Source: Acaryochloris sp. CCMEE 5410 (lineage in GTDB: Bacteria > Cyanobacteriota > Cyanobacteriia > Thermosynechococcales > Thermosynechococcaceae). Taken from it: a stretch of DNA of 64,000 nucleotides. The notes beneath the pieces are model-generated. The model did not search any database and was not told the DNA's origin. It was given only the letters and a program-made list of their open reading frames with translations. This document shows, piece after piece, positions 1 to 7,534 of this stretch. Every line of letters starts with the position of its first letter. Position 1 is the stretch's first letter. Both the position numbers and the translations under genes were made by a program. The stretch spans positions 62,001 through 126,000 of the forward strand of contig NZ_AFEJ02000005.1 in the NCBI RefSeq assembly GCF_000238775.2, read 5' to 3'.

Positions 1-92
1 AGTGGATGGTCTCATTAACTTCAATATTGTGATTTCTGATGAATTACCAAGTGCTTGAAAATAGGTGAATCTCAATGGATTCTGTTGATACT

Positions 93-289
93 TCAGTTGA
101 GAAATTTCTCAACTGAGACTATGCGAGATAACCCCGACACCTTCACGAGAGAATTGTTAGTATACGTAGAATATAGGTTTTAGCGGTCATAGCTCAATGT
201 TCAGTTTGAACTTGAACATGGCTCTGAAGAAAAGCAATTATATCTCTATTGAGAATATATCTTAATTTAGATTTAACCTCAACGTTGAG
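93..289. promoter_or_regulatory. Palindromic operator-like sites upstream of the Crp-type gene
   Basis: Positions 93-116 form a perfect 24-base palindrome built from TCAGTTGAGAAA and its reverse complement. Positions 278-289 are a second perfect palindrome, CTCAACGTTGAG, and 243-254 (TCTCTATTGAGA) is an imperfect one. All share a CTCAA/TTGAG half-site and lie 36-232 bases before the start codon at 325. Crp/Fnr proteins bind dyad sites, so autoregulation by the following gene is a reasonable inference, although the half-site does not match the classical Crp (TGTGA) or NtcA (GTA-N8-TAC) motifs. The hairpin at 93-116 could also act as a terminator for a gene left of the window. Confidence 0.45.
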
Positions 290-324
290 ATTTTTGAGTA
301 AGGGCCAGCTCTCAGGACGCACCA

Positions 325-966
325 ATGCCACAAACACAGATTTCACCAGCACTCTCCTCTTTCCATTGGTCGCAGTTACTTGAAGAGGTTTATCAAGGAC
401 GACAAACCTATGATTACAAGAGGGGTTTCAACATCGTTTTGCATTCCTACGATATTTGGATCGTGTGTCGAGGAATCGTTCAACTACATACATCGGATGG
501 TGAGGGGAATGAAGCAATCTTGGGATTGGCTTGTCCAGAAATGCCCTTTGGTTTGCCCTTGACTCAAGTTTATCCCTATACAGCGACTGCGTTAACGGAT
601 GTCGTACTCATGCGTATCAGTCAGCAAGAGTTGGAGCAGTCGCCTGTTCTGGCACAAGGCATTCAAGTTCAATTGAATCGACGACTCCAGCAAACTGAGG
701 CTTTATTAGCTCTAAATCTTCATCGTCGTGTGAGCGAACGCTTTCAGGAATTACTGTTATTGCTGGCAAGGGAAATAGGGGAACAGGTCCCAAATGGCTG
801 TCGGATTGGTGCTCGATTAACTCATCAACAAATTGCAGGTCTGATAGGGGCTACTCGTGTTACGGCTACTCGCATCCTTGGTGAACTGCGAAAGGAAGGA
901 TGGCTATCGGTCGATAAAACTCGCCATATCATCCTCCACGAATCTTCTGTTGTGGATCTCCAGTAA
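325..966 (+). CDS. Crp/Fnr-family transcriptional regulator
   Basis: A 213-residue protein with the two-part layout of Crp/Fnr regulators. Residues about 25-115 form a cyclic-nucleotide-binding-like beta-roll, and residues about 130-205 a winged HTH. The recognition-helix region reads THQQIAGLIGATRVTATRIL, typical of the Crp HTH signature. The length suits the family (NtcA/Crp about 220). The ATG at 325 is preceded by AGGA at 314-317. The beta-roll lacks an obvious cAMP-phosphate cassette (RxS), so the effector is not cAMP by sequence and is unknown. The upstream palindromes suggest autoregulation. The next gene starts 313 bases downstream, so this is probably a single-gene unit. Confidence 0.88.
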   Translation: MPQTQISPALSSFHWSQLLEEVYQGRQTYDYKRGFNIVLHSYDIWIVCRGIVQLHTSDGEGNEAILGLACPEMPFGLPLTQVYPYTATALTDVVLMRISQQELEQSPVLAQGIQVQLNRRLQQTEALLALNLHRRVSERFQELLLLLAREIGEQVPNGCRIGARLTHQQIAGLIGATRVTATRILGELRKEGWLSVDKTRHIILHESSVVDLQ

Positions 967-1279
967 TGCTTAGCATCTGCACACTAATCATTAGCTCTGC
1001 CTAGTATCCTCCCTCCATCGATCAGGAACTCTAATCCCCCCATCCTTGTAGCACCAAGCTATCCACGCTACCCTAGTGGCTAGGCAGTGGGGTATTCCCA
1101 CCCAAAGTTTTTCTCCAAATCCACCTCACTACGGCTCAAAATCGAGCCTGATTTTTCCCGAGGGTATATTCCCCAAGAGGCAAAGACCACCTTTGCATTT
1201 TCTCAATATCAACATGGCCGACTCGGTTGCACTTGCCAGTCGTGCCCTATCCACTATTCATTCTTAAAGGACAAAAATT
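967..1279 (+). other. Intergenic leader before the 1280 gene
   Basis: A gap of 313 bases. Open frames here have no ribosome site and no protein-like composition. Short dyads such as TGGGGTATTCCCA near 1088 could form small hairpins in a leader, but no known riboswitch is recognisable. Confidence 0.4.
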
Positions 1280-1930
1280 ATGAAGCTCATCACTTCTGTC
1301 AAGATCCAACAAGCCGACCACACCGAAGTCATCGACAGTGCCGCTACCCAAGTGGGTCAAGCTGCAAATAAAGCCTTCCTGTTCGTCATTCGCAAGGAGA
1401 TCCAGGGCTGGAAAAACTTCACTGCTCTCTGCTCCTGGGGCCTATCCAAAGTGAGCCAGAAGCACGGCCCCATCTTTGAGGAGGTCAAGGAACGTACTGT
1501 GGCGGTCTACCGCAAGGGCTGTCAGCAAGAGACGGCATTCGTCCAAGCGCTAATCAAAACTCAGCTCACGGATCGAATTGATGCCCACTGGGAACTCCAT
1601 GATAAGGCTATCGATTGGTTCAAGGCCCAGACTCAGGCATTCCTAGCCGACAGTCCGGTTAAGGAGGCTTCTGAAGTCGAGGCTGAGGATCTGGCTCCTG
1701 ACATTTCGGCTGATCTGGGGGAGGCTGAACCTATGGCTGAGGATGAGGAGACCATCTTGGATGAGTCCCCGGTCCTAGATCCACCTGTTGATCCTGACCC
1801 ACTGGATGATGAGTTGGCCGTACCTCAAGACCCGACTCCTGCTGTGGCTAGTGGTGGGAGTAAGCGTCGGACTGGGAGCAAGCGAGTGACCCTAGCTGAT
1901 GTGATGAAGCAAGAAGCTGCTAAATCCTAG
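1280..1930 (+). CDS. Conserved-looking protein with acidic C-terminal tail, unknown function
   Basis: A 216-residue protein preceded by AAAGGA about 8 bases before the ATG. Residues 1-125 are a mixed, helix-rich globular region (KLITSVKIQQADH..., many Trp/Phe residues). Residues about 130-185 are very acidic and Pro-rich (EEDLAP, DEETILDES, DPPVDPDPLDDE). The last 25 residues are basic and carry SKRRTGSKR. No signal peptide or membrane segment is visible. The acidic stretch followed by a basic patch resembles disordered linkers of nucleic-acid or scaffold proteins, but I do not recognise the family and assign no function. Confidence 0.75.
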   Translation: MKLITSVKIQQADHTEVIDSAATQVGQAANKAFLFVIRKEIQGWKNFTALCSWGLSKVSQKHGPIFEEVKERTVAVYRKGCQQETAFVQALIKTQLTDRIDAHWELHDKAIDWFKAQTQAFLADSPVKEASEVEAEDLAPDISADLGEAEPMAEDEETILDESPVLDPPVDPDPLDDELAVPQDPTPAVASGGSKRRTGSKRVTLADVMKQEAAKS

Positions 1931-1946
1931 GCAGACCATAGACCTG

Positions 1947-1967
1947 GCCTCCGGGATTTCTGGAGGC
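1947..1967 (+). terminator. Weak hairpin after the 1280-1930 gene
   Basis: GCCTCC and GGAGGC pair across a 9-base loop, 17 bases after the stop codon. There is no T-tract behind it, so it is at best a weak or factor-dependent terminator. Confidence 0.4.
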
Positions 1968-1981
1968 TGGGGGCAAAATAT

Positions 1982-2515
1982 GGGGTTTGTGGGGCAATGG
2001 AACAATAAACAACGTTAAGGCTATAACCTAGACTGGGTATGGCTTTCAAACGTCAATTTTTACCTATTCACTGCCTCTTGAATCGCTGAAACACTTACTG
2101 GAAGTGAGTTTGAAGAAATTCAAGTTTTGGAGTCTACCGTTAACATTACATTATTTCCTTAAAAGCCATACTGTGCAACTGATTCAGCATTTCATTGCTT
2201 TTCAGAAGTTGCAGTGGAGTAATCGGCATACGCATCTTTTTGAGTAGATTTCACTCTAAAAACCCCCAATGTGATCATGAAACTGATCGGACGATTACAT
2301 GCTAATCAACTGAAACCTATGCCCTAAAATGATTTTGGCTTATTTGAGGGTAAATTGAATATTGCTGAAAAAGTTGATTTTCCTGTAAGCCTTTCTTAGA
2401 GTGGAATTCAGCGATTTCTTGAGAAAATTCTTGGCTTCGATCACAGGTCTAAATGCAGTGCCTGTATAGCTTTCAAGCTTAACGTTGTTTATTGTTCCAT
2501 TGCCCCACAAACCCC
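1982..2515. mobile_element. 534-bp element with perfect 38-bp terminal inverted repeats (MITE or IS remnant)
   Basis: Positions 1982-2019 (starting GGGGTTTGTGGGGCAATGG) are the exact reverse complement of 2478-2515. The interior has no intact ORF longer than a short read-through of umuD. The right end falls exactly where similarity to UmuD stops (after DRSLN in the minus-strand reading). The sequence left of 1982 is not the rest of umuD, so a deletion or a second event must have removed it. No clear target-site duplication is seen. The length and lack of coding capacity fit a non-autonomous element; the family is not recognised. Confidence 0.65.
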
Positions 2516-2669
2516 GATTCAGGGAACGATCAACAATAACCAAATCTCCTGAGAAGATTCCACAGCCTACCATTGAATCACCATCAACCCGCATCAAAAA
2601 CGTGGCCGCTGGGTGGGGTATCAAAGCCTCATCCAAGTTCAGAGATTTTTGCAAATGATCATCTATCAA
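2516..2669 (-). pseudogene. umuD: umuD-like gene, middle fragment
   Basis: The minus-strand reading gives DDHLQKSLNLDEALIPHP, then FLMRVDGDSMVGCGIFSGD and LVIVDRSLN. This matches the S24 (LexA/UmuD) peptidase region with the catalytic Ser in GDSM. UmuD is the SOS-regulated, self-cleaving subunit of the error-prone polymerase. The fragment is cut on its 5' side by the IS21 element at 2671 and on its 3' side by the inverted repeat at 2515, so the catalytic Lys region is missing. The open frame that continues to 2340 is read-through into the inserted element. The N-terminal piece is at 5364-5471. Confidence 0.75.
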
Positions 2670-2670
2670 A

Positions 2671-2713
2671 TGTCAACCTAACTTGGCGGGTGGCGTCAAC
2701 CTAACTTGACGGA
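2671..2713. repeat. Direct repeat inside the left end of IS21 copy 1
   Basis: The block GTCAACCTAACTTG occurs twice, 23 bases apart, at the left end of the element. IS21 elements carry multiple terminal repeats that bind the transposase, and this pair is likely such a site. Confidence 0.6.
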
Positions 2714-2818
2714 TTGACACTAAATTTCAACCCGAGGATACAGCGCTTACTCAACTTATTAGGAATGCGATATCTTAGCCATCAGGCATGATGACTCGTA
2801 TGCATTGCTTTGATGCCG

Positions 2819-2875
2819 CGACAACTCGTGATCAAAACGACAACATCAGATCGAAATGACAACTAGCGATCACAA
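2819..2875. repeat. Three tandem 19-bp repeats near the left end of IS21 copy 1
   Basis: Three in-phase 19-base units each read YGACAAC, a variable core, then GATC plus an A-rich tail. They end just before the istB stop codon. They look like the internal transposase-binding repeats of IS21-family elements. Confidence 0.6.
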
Positions 2876-2888
2876 ATTTTTGTAGAGG

Positions 2889-3719
2889 TCATTTGGCGGT
2901 TGCTTTAGTGCTCCGTTGAGCCGCAGCCTGCCGACGATAACTTTCCGCTTGCACCTCAATGATCACCCCATGGTGAACGAGCCTATCGATGGCGGCCACT
3001 GTCATCATCGAATCTGTGAAGATATGATCCCACTGGCTGAAGGGCTGATTGGCCGTAATCAACAAACTCTTACGCTCATAGCGGTGGGCAATCAATTCAA
3101 AGAGCACCGAGGTTTCCGCCTCTGATTTTTTGACATAGCCGATATCATCAAGCACCAGCAGGTCATAGCGGTCGAGCTTTTTGAGCAAGGGATGCAACTG
3201 TAGCTGTAATTTGGCATCCTGCAGCAGCTGCACGAGGGCAGTGGCGGCAAAGAACTTGGCTCGCTTCCCTAGCTCAATGCTGCGACGGGTCACACTAATC
3301 GCTAAATGTGTTTTCCCTGTTCCACTTGGCCCGAAGATCAGACAGTTCTGGGCTTGCTCTAGCCAAACCGTATCTTCAACTAATTGCATTAACGGGGCCG
3401 GATTAAAGTCTGGGCAATGGTCAAACTCAAAGTTGGTAAAACCTTTTGCGCTTGGAAGCTGGGCTTCGGCGAGGGCTCTTTTGAGGCGCCCCTGTGTCCT
3501 TCGGTCGGCTTCTAGATAGCACAATTCGAGCAAAAATCTGGCATAGGACCATTGTTGTTGCGTAGCTTGATGCTCGATAGCTTCCCAATGGTCGAGCATG
3601 TGAGCAAGTTTCAGCTGCTTGAGCAGGAGAGTCAAGCTTTGGTAGGGAGTCGGATCTGATGTCTGGGGTTGAGCGAGGCGGCTCTTCCGTGGCTGGGTAG
3701 GGGATGATGAGTTGGTCAT
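2889..3719 (-). CDS. istB: IstB-like transposition helper ATPase (IS21 copy 1)
   Basis: An AAA+ ATPase of the DnaC/IstB type that assists IstA in target capture and strand transfer. Walker A is GPSGTGKTH, Walker B is LLVLDDIGYV, and the conserved ITANQPFSQWD segment follows. I place the start at the ATG at 3719 (protein begins MTNSSSP), because it lies in the sequence tATGAcc inside the istA frame, exactly as in the second IS21 copy at 56667. The frame stays open to 3761 but that extension is not needed. The mature length is about 276 residues, usual for IstB is about 250. Confidence 0.9.
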   Translation of the reverse strand: MTNSSSPTQPRKSRLAQPQTSDPTPYQSLTLLLKQLKLAHMLDHWEAIEHQATQQQWSYARFLLELCYLEADRRTQGRLKRALAEAQLPSAKGFTNFEFDHCPDFNPAPLMQLVEDTVWLEQAQNCLIFGPSGTGKTHLAISVTRRSIELGKRAKFFAATALVQLLQDAKLQLQLHPLLKKLDRYDLLVLDDIGYVKKSEAETSVLFELIAHRYERKSLLITANQPFSQWDHIFTDSMMTVAAIDRLVHHGVIIEVQAESYRRQAAAQRSTKATAK

Positions 3720-5196
3720 AACTGGATAAATCGTGTTGGGTAACGCTAAGTTCTGCCACATCCGGGTGGGCAGTGAAGGCGAACTGTTGCTTCAACCGCT
3801 GGAGGGTAAGGGTGCCAGCTGCGAGTTCGGCAGTGAGATACTGAGCCACTGCCCGTTCTTTATCCTCAGTTGCTGCAATATAAAGGGCTTCTACTATCAA
3901 TCGAGCAGCATCATCCAAGGGAAACTGAGCTTTCAACTGCTGCCACAACTGTTTGTATTCCGCATTGGGCAACAGATCTTGCTGCCAGGTACAGTGCAAG
4001 AAGGCGCGAGGCTTGCGATGGAGTCCGCTAATCACGTGACGATAATCAATGCTGCGCCCTCTACGTTTATTCGGGTCAGTGACCCGCACACGACGCAGTT
4101 CAACCACTTGCTGGGTGCCAAAATATCCGACGATGCGGTTGTGATACAGGTGCAACTCCAGCCGCCGTCCGATGAGGCGTGACGGCACACTGTAGAGGAT
4201 GCAGCGGACCATAATGGTGCTATTGCGACTGACTTTGACCGTGTGGATCTCATAGTCAGGGGTGCGATATTTCGGTAGTCGTTGCAGATGAGTTTGCTCA
4301 TGAGCAAATTTGGCTTGGCACTGGCGGTTTAATCCCTCAACGGCCTCGTCTATCAGGGCTTGGTACTCAGACACACTGGTAAACTCTGCACTACCGCGCA
4401 GATAGATGGCCTGCTTAATTCGGTTCTTCAGATGACCATGGGGAGACTCTATGGCCCCGTTCTCATGGGCTATTCCGGTATTGTTGCGCGTCGGCTGCAA
4501 ATGATAGTGTCCACACACCTCGTCATATAAACGGGTCAATGGTTTGTTGCGTTTGCCCCCCGTGTTTCGATAGCAGGCTGCGAGACTATCCGTTCGATGC
4601 TGCTTGGGCGCACCACCACTGGCAGACAAAGCATTCTGCAATCCCTCTGAAAGGGCCACAAAGCTTTCACCTCCTTCAATGATCTGAGCGTACTGCCAAC
4701 CGCTGTAGGCTAAACGGTAGTGGTAGATCAAATGCTCATAGGGTTCTCCAGCAATGGTAATCTTCATGCCTTTGAGTTCCGTAAAATCTGAAAGCCCCAT
4801 CATTCCTGGCTCGTGACGTAGCTCAAACATCACTTCTGGCGTTGGACCATGCATGACCTTCCAGTTTTGAACCCGACGTTGGAGGGTCCGACGCACTTGC
4901 GGATATTGCCCCGGATATTTGTCCTGGAGATATTCATATAGGGTGGTTGCTTTGAGTCGAGGTTCTTTGAAAAGCATGGGTTCGAGTTCACTGTCCCATA
5001 CTTCAGCAAGTGGATCTGGGACTGTGCGACCCTTCTGAGGCCGACCCCGATTAGGTTGGTGTGTTCCAGCTTCAATTCGTTGACCAGTACGAATTGAAAT
5101 CTCGGCAATCTTGGCTGAGGTCGGTTGACTCAAGCCTTGCTCACGCGCATTCATATAGACACGGCTATGATAGACATCAATTGTTTTTCCAGACAC
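3427..5196 (-). CDS. istA: IstA-like DDE transposase (IS21 copy 1)
   Basis: A 589-residue IS21-type transposase. It has an N-terminal HTH (residues about 20-45, TSAKIAEISIRTGQRIEAG), then an rve/DDE core with D137 (GLSDFTEL), D203 (HRTDSL) and E250 (ENGAIES). The start is a GTG at 5196 with GGAG 8 bases upstream. The reading frame does not stop at the usual istA/istB junction. It runs about 290 bases into istB in another frame, ending in a low-complexity Ser/Arg/Pro tail. The second copy shows the same long overlap with a different tail sequence. Confidence 0.9.
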   Translation of the reverse strand: MSGKTIDVYHSRVYMNAREQGLSQPTSAKIAEISIRTGQRIEAGTHQPNRGRPQKGRTVPDPLAEVWDSELEPMLFKEPRLKATTLYEYLQDKYPGQYPQVRRTLQRRVQNWKVMHGPTPEVMFELRHEPGMMGLSDFTELKGMKITIAGEPYEHLIYHYRLAYSGWQYAQIIEGGESFVALSEGLQNALSASGGAPKQHRTDSLAACYRNTGGKRNKPLTRLYDEVCGHYHLQPTRNNTGIAHENGAIESPHGHLKNRIKQAIYLRGSAEFTSVSEYQALIDEAVEGLNRQCQAKFAHEQTHLQRLPKYRTPDYEIHTVKVSRNSTIMVRCILYSVPSRLIGRRLELHLYHNRIVGYFGTQQVVELRRVRVTDPNKRRGRSIDYRHVISGLHRKPRAFLHCTWQQDLLPNAEYKQLWQQLKAQFPLDDAARLIVEALYIAATEDKERAVAQYLTAELAAGTLTLQRLKQQFAFTAHPDVAELSVTQHDLSSYDQLIIPYPATEEPPRSTPDIRSDSLPKLDSPAQAAETCSHARPLGSYRASSYATTMVLCQIFARIVLSRSRPKDTGAPQKSPRRSPASKRKRFYQL

Positions 5197-5363
5197 TAGG
5201 CGTGCTCCATCTTATGAGGAGGGACTAGTGTCTTTTTTATGGAGTCAGACGGGTAAATACCAAGCGAGTTGAAGGGATGTGTGTGTGGGTTTGTGGGATA
5301 TTCTTCAACACGCCAATAAGGTTGTCGCTTGGTTGACCGTCATCCGCCAACCTTGATTGTCAT

Positions 5364-5471
5364 CTAATAATCATCCGCAGGGGACGGGAACCCCGCTGAT
5401 ACAGGTTCAACAAGTAAGGGCAGACAAAGAGAACCTGCCCAAGCGACAGAATGAACTGAGCAAATGAGCAT
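5364..5471 (-). pseudogene. umuD: umuD-like gene, N-terminal fragment
   Basis: On the minus strand an ATG at 5471 opens a 35-residue frame ending VSAGFPSPADDY, followed at once by a stop created at the IS21 junction. SAGFPSPADD is the UmuD segment around the self-cleavage region, just upstream of the DDHLQKSLNLDE motif that resumes at 2669 on the other side of the element. The two pieces together give a nearly collinear UmuD N-terminus, which proves the gene predates the IS insertion. Confidence 0.75.
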
Positions 5472-5474
5472 TGT

Positions 5475-5491
5475 AGTAATATATATGTACT
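5475..5491 (-). promoter_or_regulatory. Possible LexA-type operator or promoter of the broken umuD
   Basis: AGTAATATATATGTACT is an imperfect AT-rich dyad with AGTA and TACT arms, directly upstream of the umuD start. Cyanobacterial LexA boxes (AGTAC-N-GTTC type) are similar in position and outer bases, but the match is weak. Confidence 0.3.
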
Positions 5492-5564
5492 ATAAGAGGA
5501 TAGCACGGATGTTTCCTATTCTGAACTCGGCATAAGCGGTATATCTTGTAGCAAAACATCTTTC

Positions 5565-6400
5565 AGTCAACTACTCAATCGCTCAACTAATTAACCACTA
5601 AATCGATCAACCGATAGTTCAATTGAGCAGCTTTTTCTTGGCAGATACGTTTAACCTATTACTCAACCACTCAATCGATATACTACTCAATCAGTTAATC
5701 GCTCAACCGATAGTTCAGTTGAGCACTTATCCTCTATACGAAGGCTTCAGATAGTCACTCAATTACTCAACCAGTTAACTAATCAACCGCTCAATCACTG
5801 AGTAAATCATTATCATCCCATTGCATATTGAGGTCTCAGGATTGTATAAACACAGCTATCGGATGCAATCACGGGAGCTAAAAAATACCAGTTGATCGCT
5901 TAACCACTCAATCAGTTAACCATTAGTTCAGTAGAGTGGTTGTTTCCTAGCCGAAACAGAAAGTAAATCATATAATCACTCAATCGCTAAACTACTCAAC
6001 TAATCAACCGCTCAACCGCTCAATCACTAGTTCAGTTGAGCAGCTATAATCTAAGCGAAACTTTCAGCTATTCACTCAATCACTCAATCAGTTAACCACT
6101 CAACTGATAAAGAAATATGCATATTAATTGCATCTCATTACATACAGAGGTCACTGGATTACAAAAACACAGTTAGCATATACAATCACGAGAGAGTAGA
6201 ATTTATTAGTTGACCGCTTAACCACTCAATCAATCAACCACTAGACTACTCAACTAAACTATTAATTAACCACTAGACCAGTTAACCGTTAGACGACAAA
6301 ATTAGGTTTGCAGCCAGTTGGCAAAAAAATATCTTACTAAAAAGGCTTATCCGGTCAATCACTCAATCGATTAGCTGCTCAACCACTCAACTAATGTTCC
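5565..6400. repeat. parS: Octamer repeat array upstream of parA (candidate centromere)
   Basis: Eight clusters of uninterrupted 8-base units: 5565-5628, 5661-5724, 5757-5804, 5890-5937, 5978-6041, 6074-6113, 6208-6295 and 6353-6400. The typical unit is RCTCAAYC (ACTCAATC, GCTCAACC, GCTCAACT), with degenerate forms AGTTAACC and AATCAACC and occasional inverted units (AGTTGAGC). Several clusters end GATAGTTC-AGTTGAGC. About 58 units are in strict 8-base phase inside clusters. The last cluster ends 25 bases before the parA start. Direct, gap-free repeats beside parA and an RHH gene fit a partition site like the heptad arrays bound by RHH omega proteins, and they may also serve as the parA operator. 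Confidence 0.8.
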
Positions 6401-6424
6401 ATCGAATCAGATGACAAACCAAAC

Positions 6425-7030
6425 ATGATTATTTCACTTTGTTCATTTAAAGGAGGAGTAGCTAAAACCACAACGGCTATTCACCTTGCTTTCTACTTGT
6501 CCCAAAAGAAAGGAAAGCCTAAAACTCTATTGATAGATGGAGATCCAAATAAGTCTGCGACAAAATGGGGAAATAGGGGTCAGTTTCCATTTAAGGTCTG
6601 TGATTATTCAGGAGCTGCTAAACATTCGCAAGGCTCAGATCATATAGTCATTGATACTCAGGCTAGGCCAACTTTAGAAGAAATCTCTACTATTGCGGAA
6701 GGGTGCGATATTTTGGTTTTGCCAACTTCTCCCAACGCGATGGCTATGGAAGCCATTTACCAGACAGCCGCTGCATTAGAAACTCTGGACAACTGTCGAG
6801 TACTCCTAACTCTTTGCGATGTTAGGAAGAAAAGAACCATCGCTGATGCTAGGTCAAATATCACCGAAAAGGGGTTAACACTGTTCAAAACTCAGATACG
6901 TACTTATACGGCATACGAAAAAGCTGCTTTACAAGGAGTTCCTGTCTACGACAGTGGCGATCCAAATGCCAAAATCGCCTGGAGTGATTACAAGAAATTA
7001 GGGAAGGAAATCGATAAATATCATGCCTAA
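6425..7030 (+). CDS. parA: ParA-type plasmid partition ATPase
   Basis: A 201-residue, short (type Ib-like) ParA without an N-terminal HTH domain. The deviant Walker A motif is KGGVAKTT (residues 9-16) with signature Lys. The A' motif is LLIDGDPNKSA, and the Walker B region HIVIDTQARPT. ParA proteins position plasmid copies on the nucleoid together with a centromere-binding protein. The stop overlaps the next gene by 8 bases, so the two are translationally coupled. The octamer array directly upstream is the likely binding region of the partner and probably controls the operon. The flanking A+T-rich repeats mark this as the maintenance locus of the replicon. Confidence 0.92.
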   Translation: MIISLCSFKGGVAKTTTAIHLAFYLSQKKGKPKTLLIDGDPNKSATKWGNRGQFPFKVCDYSGAAKHSQGSDHIVIDTQARPTLEEISTIAEGCDILVLPTSPNAMAMEAIYQTAAALETLDNCRVLLTLCDVRKKRTIADARSNITEKGLTLFKTQIRTYTAYEKAALQGVPVYDSGDPNAKIAWSDYKKLGKEIDKYHA

Positions 7031-7298
7031 AAGAGAAGCACAAAACAATATGTTTACAAAGCTTGGGGAAATTTCCGAGGCTGACTCGAAAAGTGAAAAC
7101 AGTACCGAGCAGAAACCGATTAGCAATCGTAAAGCACGACCGCAGGGTAAAAGGTCCAATCCTGACTTTTCCCAAGTGGGTGTCTACCTCCGCAAGGATA
7201 CTGTTATGAAGATACGGCAAAGATTACTTCAAGAAGGTGATCGTGATTTATCAGACCTGATTGAGGAGCTACTAGTTGATTTTTTGAATACTGATTGA
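7023..7298 (+). CDS. parB: Small RHH-type centromere-binding protein (ParB analogue)
   Basis: A 91-residue protein overlapping parA by 8 bases. The N-terminal half is charged and probably disordered (KSENSTEQKPISNRKARPQGKRSN). The C-terminal half, residues about 52-88, has a ribbon-helix-helix pattern: beta strand SQVGVYLRKDT, then helices VMKIRQRLLQEG and LSDLIEELLVDFL. RHH partners of short ParAs bind tandem short repeats with a flexible N-terminus that stimulates the ATPase. The octamer clusters on both sides of the operon are the natural binding sites. Assignment as partition partner rests on position and fold pattern, not on a family match. Confidence 0.8.
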   Translation: MPKREAQNNMFTKLGEISEADSKSENSTEQKPISNRKARPQGKRSNPDFSQVGVYLRKDTVMKIRQRLLQEGDRDLSDLIEELLVDFLNTD

Positions 7299-7380
7299 GT
7301 ACTCAAGCAATTAGCTGGTTTTCCAGTCAAGTGGTTAACTGCTCAATCAATTGAGTAGTAGAGCAGTTAATCGGTTGAGC
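7293..7380. repeat. parS: Octamer repeat cluster downstream of parB
   Basis: Eleven consecutive 8-base units from GATTGAGT at 7293 to GGTTGAGC at 7373, starting inside the parB stop region. Many units are in the opposite orientation (GATTGAGT, AATTGAGT, GGTTGAGC) to most units upstream of parA. The par operon is therefore bracketed by repeats of the same phase and consensus. Confidence 0.75.
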
Positions 7381-7534
7381 AATATATGAATTCCAGGTAC
7401 CCGTGAGATTGAGGTTTCCCCGAAACTCACTAATAATAGTATTATCAGCTATGCGATCTCAGATTCCCCACCGCTGGCCACACAGGAACCGTGCTCCCTT
7501 CCGACTTTTCCTTGCCAAACTCAATGAGGCGGAC

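Larger units (their letters stand above)
2671..5362 (-). mobile_element. IS21-family insertion sequence, copy 1
   Basis: The element contains istA and istB on the minus strand. Its ends are imperfect inverted repeats: TGTCAACCTAACTTGGCGGG at 2671 and, on the opposite strand from 5362, TGACAATCAAGGTTGGCGGA. It sits inside the umuD-like gene, whose two parts flank it. Sequences resembling a short target duplication (ATCATC) occur at 2658-2663 and 5370-5375, so the true ends may be a few bases outside those given. The length of about 2.7 kb is normal for the family. Confidence 0.8.

Noticed and set aside
1076-1371. Two plus-strand ORFs before and over the 1280 gene
   Set aside because: The second overlaps the well-supported start at 1280 in another frame; neither has a ribosome site.
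3733-4182. Plus-strand ORFs inside the IS21 copy at 2671-5362
   Set aside because: They are antisense to istA/istB and have no coding features of their own.
5565-6400. CRISPR array
   Set aside because: Units are 8 bases, contiguous and degenerate, without unique spacers of constant length; no cas genes are present.
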